Part shown: one piece after another, positions 53,061-63,948 of the stretch | How positions within the stretch are numbered: the stretch's first letter is position 1 | Layout of the letters: the number at the start of each line of letters is the position of its first letter | Assembly (NCBI RefSeq): GCF_051401765.1 | Contig: NW_027480450.1 | Span: forward strand, 558,001-622,000 | Direction: 5' to 3' | Length of the DNA stretch: 64,000 nucleotides | From: Calliopsis andreniformis | Lineage: Eukaryota > Arthropoda > Insecta > Hymenoptera > Andrenidae | Notes under the pieces: generated by a model | What the model was told of the DNA's origin: nothing | Databases searched by the model: none | The model's input: only the letters and a program-made list of their open reading frames with translations | Program-made: the position numbers and the translations under genes

Positions 53061-54904
53061 TCAATACTCAAACCTCAACGCTCAATATTCAGCCCTCATC
53101 CTCAATCCTCAATCCTCAATCCTCAATCCTCGATCCTCAATACCAATCCTCATTACTCAATCTTCAATCCTCAATCCTCAATCCTCAATCCTCAATCCTC
53201 AATCCTCAATCCTCAATCCTCAGTAATCAATCCTCAATCTTCAATACTCAATCGTCAATCCTCAGTCCTCAATCCTCAATCCTCAATCCTCGATCCTCAA
53301 ACCTCAATCCTCAACCCTCAGCCCTCATCCTCAATTCTCAATTCTCAATTCTCTATCCTCAATCCTCAATCCTTAATCTTCAATCCTCAATAATCAATCT
53401 CCAATCCTGGATACTCAATCCCAAATCCTCAATGCTTAATCCTCAACCTTGAACCCTCAATCCCCAGTCCTCAATCTTCAATCCTCAATGCTCAATCCTC
53501 AATCCTGAATCCTCAATTCTCAATACTCAATCCTCAATCCTCATACCTCGAACATCAATACTCTACCCTCAGTCCTCGTTCTCAATCCACAACAATCAAT
53601 CCTCAATCCTCAATCTTCAATCATCAATATTCAATCTTCAGTCCTCACTCCTCAATCCTCAACCCTCAATCCTCAATCCTCAATGCTCAATCCGCAATAC
53701 ACAATCCTCAACCTTCAATCCTCAATACTCCATCCTCAATCCTCAATCCTCAATCCTCAATCCTCAATCGTCAGGCTTCAATCCTCAATACTCAATCTTC
53801 AATCCTCAATCCTCAATCCTCATTCCTCAATCCTCATTCTTTAATCCTCCATACCCAATCCTCAATCTTCAATCCTCAATCCTCAATCTTCAGTTCTCAA
53901 TCCTCAATCCTCAGTCCTCAGTCCTCAAACCTCAATCCTCAGCCCTCAGCCCTCAGCCCTCATCCTCAATCCTCAATCCTCAATCTTCAATCCTCAATCC
54001 ACAATACTCAATCCTCAATCCTCAATCTTCAATCCTCAATACTCAATCTTCAATCCTCAATCCTCAATCCTCAATCCTCAATCCTCAATCCTCAATCCTC
54101 AATCATCAATCCTCAATACTCAGTCTTCAATCCTCAATCCTCAATCCTCAATCCTCAATGCTCAATCCTCAATCCTCAATCCTCAACCCTCAACCTTAAA
54201 TCCTCAATACTCAATCTGCAATCCTCAATCCTCAATCCTCAACACTCAATCCTCATTCTTCAATCCTCAATAACCAATCCTCAATCTTCAATCCTCAATC
54301 CTCAATCCTCAATTCTCAATCCTCAATCCTCAATCCTCAGACCTCAATCCTCAATCATCAATCCTCAATACTCAATCTTCAATCTTCAATCCTCAATCCT
54401 CAATCCTCAATCCTCATTCTTCAATACTCAACACCCAGTCCTCAATCTTCAATCCTCAATCCTCAATCCTCAATCCTCAATTCTGAACACTCAATCCTCA
54501 ATCCTCAATCTTCAATCCTCAATCCTCAATCCTCAATCCTCAATCCTCAATCCTCAGACCTCAATCCTCAATCTTCAATACTCAATACTCAATCTTCAAT
54601 CCTCAATCCTCAATCCTCAATCCTCAATCCTCATTCTTCAATCCTCAACACCCAATCGTCAATCTTCAATCCTCAATCCTCAATCCTCAATTCTCAATCC
54701 TCAATCCTCAATCCTCAGACCTCAAACATCAACACTCAACCCTCAGTCCTCGTCCTCGATCCACAACCCTCAATCCTCGATCCTCAATATTCAATCATCA
54801 ATATTCAATATTCAATCGTCAATCCTCAATCCTCAATACTCAGTCCTCAATCCTCAATCCTCAATACTCAACCATCAATCCTCAATTCTCAAACTCAATA
54901 GAAG

Positions 54905-54922
54905 ATCCTGAACTCTCAGGAT
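54905..54922. repeat. L1 inverted repeat, type gamma, EcoRI site lost
   Basis: The loop reads ACTC instead of ATTC, so GAATTC becomes GAACTC. Both 7-bp arms are intact. Confidence 0.92.
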
Positions 54923-55566
54923 ACAATACTCAAACCTCAACACACAACCCTCAGCCCTCATCCTCAATCCTCAATCCGCAATCCTCAATCCTCAATTCTC
55001 AATCCTCAATCCTCAGTCCTCAGTCCTCAAACCTCAATCCTCAATTCTCAATACTCAATCCTCAATCCTCAATACTCAATCCCCAATCCACAATCTTCAA
55101 TCCTCAATACTCAATCCTCCACCCTCAATCCTCATTCTTCAATCCTCAATACCCAATCCTCAATCTTCAATCCTCAATCCTCAATCCTCAATTCTCAATA
55201 CTCAATCCTCAATCCTCAGACCTCAATCCTCAATCTTCAATCCTCAATACTCAATCTTCAATCCTCAATCCTCAATCCTCAATCCTCAATCCTCATTCTT
55301 CAATCCTCAACACCCAATCGTCAATCTTCAATCCTCAATCCTCAATCCTCAATTCTCAATCCTCAATCCTCAATCCTCAGACCTCAAACATCAATACTCA
55401 ACCCTCAGTCCTCGTCCTCAATCCACAACCCTCAATCCTCGATCCTCAGTCTTCAATCATCAATATTCAACATTCAATACTCAATCCTCAATTCTCAATA
55501 CTCAATCCTCAATCCTCAATCCTCAATACTCAACCATCAATCCTCAATTCTCAAACTCAATAGAAA

Positions 55567-55584
55567 ATCCTGAATTCTCAGGAT
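55567..55584. repeat. L1 inverted repeat, type alpha
   Basis: Type alpha, in 3,022-bp copy A. Confidence 0.92.
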
Positions 55585-57058
55585 TCAATACTCAAACCTC
55601 AACACACAACCCTCAGCCCTCATCCTCAATCCTCAATCCTCAATCCTCAATCTTCAATCCTCAATACTCAATCTTCCATCCTCAATCCTCAATCCTCAAC
55701 CCTCAATCCTCAATCCTCAATGCCCAAACTTCAATCCTCAATACACAGTCTTCAATCCTCAATCCTCAATGCTCAATCCACAATCCTCATTCTTCAATCC
55801 TCAATACCCAATCCTCAACCTTCAATCCTCAATACTCCATTCTCAATCCTCAATCCTCAATCCCCAATCCTCAATCGTCAGGCTTCAATCCTCAATACTC
55901 AATCTTCAATCCTCAATCCTCAATCCTCATTCCTCAATCCTCATTCTTTAATCCTCCATACCCAATCCTCAATCTTCAATCCTCAATCCTCAATCTTCAG
56001 TTCTCAATCCTCAATCCTCAGTCCTCAGTCCTCAAACCTCAATCCTCAACCCTCAGCCCTCATCCCCAATCCTCAATCCTCAATCCTCAATCCTGAATCC
56101 TCAATCTTTAATCCTCAATACTCAATCTTCCATCCTCAATCCTCAATCCTCAATCCTCAATCCTCAATCCTCAATGCCCAAACTTCAATCCTCAATACAC
56201 AGTCTTCAATCCTCAATCCTCAATGCTCAATCCACAATCCTCATTCTTCAATCCTCAATACCCAATCCTCAATCTTCAATCCTCAATCCTGAATCCTCAA
56301 TTCTCAATACTCAATCCTCAATCCTCATACCTCGAACATCAATACTCTACCCTCAGTCCTCGTTCTCAATCCACAACAATCAATCCTCAATCCTCAATCT
56401 TCAATCATCAATATTCAATCTTCAGTCCTCAATCCTCAATCCTCAACCCTCAATCCTCAATCCTCAATGTTCAATCCGCAATACACAATCCTCAACCTTC
56501 AATCCTCAATACTCCATCCTCAATCCTCAATCCTCAATCCTCAATCCTCAATCGTCAGGCTTCAATCCTCAATACTCAATCTTCAATCCTCAATCCTCAA
56601 TCCTCATTCCTCAATCCTCATTCTTTAATCCTCCATACCCAATCCTCAATCTTCAATCCTCAATCCTCAATCTTCAGTTCTCAATCCTCAACCCTCAGTC
56701 CTCAGTCCTCAAACCTCAATCCTCAGCCCTCAGCCCTCATCCTCAATCCTCAATCCTCAATCTTCAATCCTCAATCCACAATACTCAATCCTAAATCCTC
56801 AATCTTCAATCCTCAATACTCAATCTTCAATCCTCAATCCTCAATCCTCAATCCTCAATCCTCAATCCTCAATCATCAATCCTCAATACTCTGTCTTCAA
56901 TCCTCAATCCTCAATCCTCAATCCTCAATGCTCAATCCTCAATCGTCAATCCTCAACCCTCAACCTTCAATCCTCAATACTCAATCTGCAATCCTCAATC
57001 CTCAATCCTCAACACTCAATCCTCATTCTTCAATCCTCAATAACCAATCCTCAATCTT

Positions 57059-57121
57059 CAATCCTCAATCCTCAATCCTCAATCCTCAATCCTCAATCCT
57101 CAATCCTCAATCCTCAATCCT
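57059..57121 (+). repeat. Nine consecutive canonical CAATCCT units
   Basis: The longest perfect run I noticed (63 bp); 4,903-4,958 has eight. It sits on the junction of the 3,022-bp tandem copies, where exact homology would favour misaligned exchange. Confidence 0.85.
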
Positions 57122-57926
57122 CAATCATCAATCCTCAATACTCAGTCTTCAATCCTCAATCCTCAATCCTCAATCCTCAATGCTCAATCCTCAATCCTCA
57201 ATCCTCAACCCTCAACCTTAAATCCTCAATACTCAATCTGCAATCCTCAATCCTCAATCCTCAACACTCAATCCTCATTCTTCAATCCTCAATAACCAAT
57301 CCTCAATCTTCAATCCTCAATCCTCAATCCTCAATTCTCAATCCTCAATCCTCAATCCTCAGACCTCAATCCTCAATCATCAATCCTCAATACTCAATCT
57401 TCAATCTTCAATCCTCAATCCTCAATCCTCAATCCTCATTCTTCAATACTCAACACCCAGTCCTCAATCTTCAATCCTCAATCCTCAATCCTCAATCCTC
57501 AATTCTGAACACTCAATCCTCAATCCTCAATCTTCAATCCTCAATCCTCAATCCTCAATCCTCAATCCTCAATCCTCAGACCTCAATCCTCAATCTTCAA
57601 TACTCAATACTCAATCTTCAATCCTCAATCCTCAATCCTCAATCCTCAATCCTCATTCTTCAATCCTCAACACCCAATCGTCAATCTTCAATCCTCAATC
57701 CTCAATCCTCAATTCTCAATCCTCAATCCTCAATCCTCAGACCTCAAACATCAACACTCAACCCTCAGTCCTCGTCCTCGATCCACAACCCTCAATCCTC
57801 GATCCTCAATATTCAATCATCAATATTCAATATTCAATCGTCAATCCTCAATCCTCAATACTCAGTCCTCAATCCTCAATCCTCAATACTCAACCATCAA
57901 TCCTCAATTCTCAAACTCAATAGAAG

Positions 57927-57944
57927 ATCCTGAACTCTCAGGAT
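57927..57944. repeat. L1 inverted repeat, type gamma, EcoRI site lost
   Basis: Same loop change as its counterpart at 54,905. Confidence 0.92.
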
Positions 57945-58588
57945 ACAATACTCAAACCTCAACACACAACCCTCAGCCCTCATCCTCAATCCTCAATCCG
58001 CAATCCTCAATCCTCAATTCTCAATCCTCAATCCTCAGTCCTCAGTCCTCAAACCTCAATCCTCAATTCTCAATACTCAATCCTCAATCCTCAATACTCA
58101 ATCCCCAATCCACAATCTTCAATCCTCAATACTCAATCCTCAACCCTCAATCCTCATTCTTCAATCCTCAATACCCAATCCTCAATCTTCAATCCTCAAT
58201 CCTCAATCCTCAATTCTCAATACTCAATCCTCAATCCTCAGACCTCAATCCTCAATCTTCAATCCTCAATACTCAATCTTCAATCCTCAATCCTCAATCC
58301 TCAATCCTCAATCCTCATTCTTCAATCCTCAACACCCAATCGTCAATCTTCAATCCTCAATCCTCAATCCTCAATTCTCAATCCTCAATCCTCAATCCTC
58401 AGACCTCAAACATCAATACTCAACCCTCAGTCCTCGTCCTCAATCCACAACCCTCAATCCTCGATCCTCAGTCTTCAATCATCAATATTCAACATTCAAT
58501 ACTCAATCCTCAATTCTCAATACTCAATCCTCAATCCTCAATCCTCAATACTCAACCATCAATCCTCAATTCTCAAACTCAATAGAAA

Positions 58589-58606
58589 ATCCTGAATTCT
58601 CAGGAT
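58589..58606. repeat. L1 inverted repeat, type alpha
   Basis: Type alpha, in 3,022-bp copy B. Confidence 0.92.
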
Positions 58607-60633
58607 TCAATACTCAAACCTCAACACACAACCCTCAGCCCTCATCCTCAATCCTCAATCCTCAATCCTCAATCTTCAATCCTCAATACCCAATCTTCCA
58701 TCCTCAATCCTCAATCCTCAACCCTCAATCCTCAATCCTCAATGCCCAAACTTCAATCCTCAATACACAGTCTTCAATCCTCAATCCTCAATGCTCAATC
58801 CACAATCCTCATTCTTCAATCCTCAATACCCAATCCTCAACCTTCAATCCTCAATACTCCATTCTCAATCCTCAATCCTCAATCCCCAATCCTCAATCGT
58901 CAGGCTTCAATCCTCAATACTCAATCTTCAATCCTCAATCCTCAATCCTCATTCCTCAATCCTCATTCTTTAATCCTCCATACCCAATCCTCAATCTTCA
59001 ATCCTCAATCCTCAATCTTCAGTTCTCAATCCTCAATCCTCAGTCCTCAGTCCTCAAACCTCAATCCTCAACCCTCAGCCCTCATCCTCAATCCTCAATC
59101 CTCAACCCTCAATCCTGAATCCTCAATCTTTAATCCTCAATACTCAATCTTCCATCCTCAATCCTCAATCCTCAATCCTCAATCCTCAATCCTCAATGCC
59201 CAAACTTCAATCCTCAATACACAGTCTTCAATCCTCAATCCTCAATGCTCAATCCACAATCCTCATTCTTCAATCCTCAATACCCAATCCTCAATCTTCA
59301 ATCCTCAATCCTGAATCCTCAATTCTCAATACTCAATCCTCAATCCTCATACCTCGAACATCAATACTCTACCCTCAGTCCTCGTTCTCAATCCACAACA
59401 ATCAATCCTCAATCCTCAATCTTCAATCATCAATATTCAATCTTCAGTCCTCAATCCTCAATCCTCAACCCTCAATCCTCAATCCTCAATGTTCAATCCG
59501 CAATACACAATCCTCAACCTTCAATCCTCAATACTCCATCCTCAATCCTCAATCCTCAATCCTCAATCCTCAATCGTCAGGCTTCAATCCTCAATACTCA
59601 ATCTTCAATCCTCAATCCTCAATCCTCATTCCTCAATCCTCATTCTTTAATCCTCCATACCCAATCCTCAATCTTCAATCCTCAATCCTCAATCTTCAGT
59701 TCTCAATCCTCAACCCTCAGTCCTCAGTCCTCAAACCTCAATCCTCAGCCCTCAGCCCTCATCCTCAATCCTCAATCCTCAATCTTCAATCCTCAATCCA
59801 CAATACTCAATCCTAAATCCTCAATCTTCAATCCTCAATACTCAATCTTCAATCCTCAATCCTCAATCCTCAATCCTCAATCCTCAATCCTCAATCATCA
59901 ATCCTCAATACTCTGTCTTCAATCCTCAATCCTCAATCCTCAATCCTCAATGCTCAATCCTCAATCGTCAATCCTCAACCCTCAACCTTCAATCCTCAAT
60001 ACTCAATCTGCAATCCTCAATCCTCAATCCTCAACACTCAATCCTCATTCTTCAATCCTCAATAACCAATCCTCAATCTTCAATCCTCAATCCTCAATCG
60101 TCAATTCTCAATCCTCAATCCTCAATCCTCAGACCTCAATCCTCAATCATCAATCCTCAATACTCAATCTTCAATCCTCAATCCTCAATCCTCAATCCTC
60201 AATCCTCATTCTTCAATACTCAACACCCAGTCCTCAATCTTCAATCCTCAATCCTCAATCCTCAATCCTCAATCCTCAATCCTCAGACCTCAATCCTCAA
60301 TCTTCAATACTCAATACTCAATCTTCAATCCTCAACCCTCAATCCTCAATCCTCAATCCTCATTCTTCAATCCTCAACACCCAATCGTCAATCTTCAATC
60401 CTCAATCCTCAATCCTCAATTCTCAATCCTCAATCCTCAATCCTCAGACCTCAAACATCAATACTCAACCCTCAGTCCTCGTCCTCAATCCACAACCATC
60501 AATCCTCGATCCTCAATATTCAATCATCAATATTCAATATTCAATCCTCAATCCTCAATCCTCAATACTCAGTCCTCAATCCTCAATCCTCAATACTCAA
60601 GCATCAATCCTCAATTCTCAAACTCAATAGAAG

Positions 60634-60651
60634 ATCCTGAATTCTCAGGAT
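60634..60651. repeat. L1 inverted repeat, type gamma
   Basis: Type gamma. Confidence 0.92.
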
Positions 60652-61196
60652 ACAATACTCAAACCTAAACACACAACCCTCAGCCCTCATCCTCAATCCT
60701 CAATCCTCAATCCTCAATCCTCAATTCTCAATCCTCAATCCTCAGTCCTCAGTCCTCAAACCTCAATCCTCAATTCTCAATACTCAATCCTCAATCCTCA
60801 ATACTCAATCCCCAATCCACAATCTTGAATCCTCAATACTCAATCCTCAACCCTCAATCCTCATTCTTCAATCCTCAATACCCAATCCTCAATCTTCAAT
60901 CCTCAATCCTCAATCCTCAATTCTCAATACTCAATCCTCAATCCACAGACCTCAATCCTCAATCTTCAATCCTCAATACTCAATCTTCAATCCTCAATCC
61001 TCAATCCTCAATCCTCAATCCTCATTCTTCAGTCCTCAACTCCCAATCGTCAATCTTCAACCCTCATTCCTCAATCCTCAATTCTCAATCCTCAATCCTC
61101 AATCGTCAGACCTCAAACATCAATACTCAACCCTCAGTCCTCGTTCTCAATCCACAACAATCAATCCTCAATCCTCAATCTTCAATCATCAATACT

Positions 61197-62893
61197 CAAT
61201 CTTCCATCCTCAATCCTCAATCCTCAATCCTCAGTCCTCAATCCTCAATGCCCAAACTTCAATCCTCAATACACAGTCTTCAATCCTCAATCCTCAATGC
61301 TCAATCCACAATCCTCATTCTTCAATCCTCAATACCCAATCCTCAATCTTCAATCCTCAATCCTGAATCCTCAATTCTCAATACTCAATCCTCAATCCTC
61401 ATACCTCGAACATCAATACTCTACCCTCAGTCCTCGTTCTCAATCCACAACAATCAATCCTCAATCCTCAATCTTCAATCATCAATATTCAATCTTCAGT
61501 CCTCAATCCTCAATCCTCAACCCTCAATCCTCAATCCTCAATGTTCAATCCGCAATACACAATCCTCAACCTTCAATCCTCAATACTCCATCCTCAATCC
61601 TCAATCCTCAATCCTCAATCCTCAATCGTCAGGCTTCAATCCTCAATACTCAATCTTCAATCCTCAATCCTCAATCCTCATTCCTCAATCCTCATTCTTT
61701 AATCCTCCATACCCAATCCTCAATCTTCAATCCTCAATCCTCAATCTTCAGTTCTCAATCCTCAACCCTCAGTCCTCAGTCCTCAAACCTAAATCCTCAG
61801 CCCTCAGCCCTCATCCTCAATCCTCAATCCTCAATCTTCAATCCTCAATCCACAATACTCAATCCTAAATCCTCAATCTTCAATCCTCAATACTCAATCT
61901 TCAATCCTCAATCCTCAATCCTCAATCCTCAATCCTCAATCCTCAATCATCAATCCTCAATACTCTGTCTTCAATCCTCAATCCTCAATCCTCAATCCTC
62001 AATGCTCAATCCTCAATCGTCAATCCTCAACCCTCAACCTTCAATCCTCAATACTCAATCTGCAATCCTCAATCCTCAATCCTCAACACTCAATCCTCAT
62101 TCTTCAATCCTCAATAACCAATCCTCAATCTTCAATCCTCAATCCTCAATCGTCAATTCTCAATCCTCAATCCTCAATCCTCAGACCTCAATCCTCAATC
62201 ATCAATCCTCAATACTCAATCTTCAATCCTCAATCCTCAATCCTCAATCCTCAATCCTCATTCTTCAATACTCAACACCCAGTCCTCAATCTTCAATCCT
62301 CAATCCTCAATCCTCAATTCTGAACACTCAATCCTCAATCCTCAATCTTCAATCCTCAATCCTCAATCCTCAATCCTCAATCCTCAATCCTCAGACCTCA
62401 ATCCTCAATCTTCAATACTCAATACTCAATCTTCAATCCTCAACCCTCAATCCTCAATCCTCAATCCTCATTCTTCAATCCTCAACACCCAATCGTCAAT
62501 CTTCAATCCTCAATCCTCAATCCTCAATTCTCAATCCTCAATCCTCAATCCTCAGACCTCAAACATCAATACTCAACCCTCAGTCCTCGTCCTCAATCCA
62601 CAACCCTCAATCCTCGATCCTCAATATTCAATCATCAATATTCAATATTCAATCCTAAATCCTCAATCCTCAATACTCAGTCCTCAATCCTCAATCCTCA
62701 ATACTCAAGCATCAATCCTCAATTCTCAAACTCAATAGAAGATCCTGAATTCTCAGGATACAATACTCAAACCTAAACACACAACCCTCAGCCCTCATCC
62801 TCAATCCTCAATCCTCAATCCTCAATCCTCAATTCTCAATCCTCAATCCTCAGTCCTCAGTCCTCAAACCTCAATCCTCAATTCTCAATACTC
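61197..62893 (+). repeat. HOR block, copy of about 59.15-60.8 kb
   Basis: The offset is 2,052 at the left (L3 59,196 to 61,248) and 2,108 after about 62,316 (L1 60,634 to 62,742). The 56-bp difference is eight heptamers, including the GAACACT string, present here but missing near 60,264. One difference noticed is CAGTCCT near 61,230 against CAATCCT upstream. Confidence 0.85.
62742..62759. repeat. L1 inverted repeat, type gamma
   Basis: Type gamma, 2,108 bp after 60,634; last copy in the window. Confidence 0.92.
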
Positions 62894-63067
62894 AATCCTC
62901 AATCCTGAATCCTCAATCGTCTGGCTTCAATCCTCAATACTCAATCTTCAACCTTCAACCCTCAATCCTCAACCCTCAATCCTCAATCCTCAATCCTCAA
63001 TCCTCAGACCTCAAACCTCATACCTGAATACTCAATCCTGAATCCTCAATCTTCAGAACTCAGTCCT

Positions 63068-63207
63068 CAACAATCAGTTGTCAATTCTCAATTCTCAATA
63101 GAATATCATCAACTCACAGTTTTCAATACCCAATACTGAATCTGCAATCTTCAAATCTCTATCCACAAACATCAATTCTCATCATTCAACACTCAACACT
63201 CAGTCCC
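63068..63207 (+). repeat. L2 diverged block, type d
   Basis: Type d, matching 39,125. No L2 is seen between 51.8 and 63.0 kb. Confidence 0.9.
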
Positions 63208-63808
63208 CAATCCTCAATCTTCAATCCTCAATCCTCAATCCTCAATCATCAATCCTCAATCTTCAATCCTCCACCCTAAATCCTCAATCCTCAATCCTCA
63301 ATCCTCAATCGTCAGGCTTCAATCCTCAATACTCAAGCTTCAATACTTCATCCTCAATCCTCATTCCTCAATCCACATTCTTCAATCCTCCATACCCAAT
63401 CCTCAATCTTCAATCCTCAATCCTCAATCCTCAATTCTCAATCCTCAGTCCTCTGTCCTCAGTCCTCAAACCTCAATCCTCAACCCTCAGCCCTCATCCT
63501 CAATCCTCAATCCTCAATCTTCAATCCTCAATCCTCAATCCTCAATCGTCAGGCTTCAATCCTCAATACTCAATCTTCAATACTTAAACCTCAATACTCA
63601 ATCCTCAATCCTCAATACTCAATCGTCAGGCTTCAATCCTCAATACTCAATCTTCAATCCTCAATCGTCAATCCTCATTCCTCAATCCTCATTCTTCAAT
63701 CCTCCATACCCAGTCCTCAATCTTCAATCCTCAATCCTCAATCCTCAGTCCACAAACCTCAAACCTGAATCCTCAATCCTGAATCCTCAATCTTCAGACC
63801 TCAGTCCT

Positions 63809-63948
63809 CAACAATCAGTTGTCAATTCTCAATCCTCAATAGAATATCATCAATTCACAGTTTTCAATACCCAATGCTCAATCAGCAATCTTCAAATCTC
63901 TATCCACAAACATCAATTCTCATCATTCAACCCTCAACACTCAGTCCC
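63809..63948 (+). repeat. L2 diverged block, type e
   Basis: Type e with CAATCTT, as at 39,866. Confidence 0.9.

Larger units (their letters stand above)
49990..53250 (+). repeat. HOR block, copy of 43.9-47.15 kb (offset 6,096)
   Basis: L1 44,375 and 46,947 match 50,471 and 53,043, and L2 44,827 and 45,568 match 50,923 and 51,664, all at 6,096 bp. Fifteen hexamers between 44,375 and 50,471 give 873x7 - 15 = 6,096. A substitution was noticed at 45,442 (CATTCCT followed by GAATCCT), where this copy keeps CAATCCT. Confidence 0.88.
54050..57071 (+). repeat. 3,022-bp higher-order repeat, copy A
   Basis: Adjacent copy of 57,072-60,093 with all landmarks shifted by 3,022 (L1 54,905, 55,567; L3 55,720, 56,174). 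Nine hexamers give 433x7 - 9 = 3,022. Identity starts at 54,050/57,072 and ends at 57,077/60,099. A few substitutions separate the copies: CCACCCT against CAACCCT near 55,130, CATCCC against CATCCT near 56,062, and CAATACT against CAATACC near 55,665. The inverted repeat at 54,905 has lost its EcoRI site. Confidence 0.92.
57072..60093 (+). repeat. 3,022-bp higher-order repeat, copy B
   Basis: Second copy. It shares the lost EcoRI site (57,927), so that change predates the duplication. Its left junction falls inside a run of nine perfect CAATCCT units at 57,059-57,121. Confidence 0.92.
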
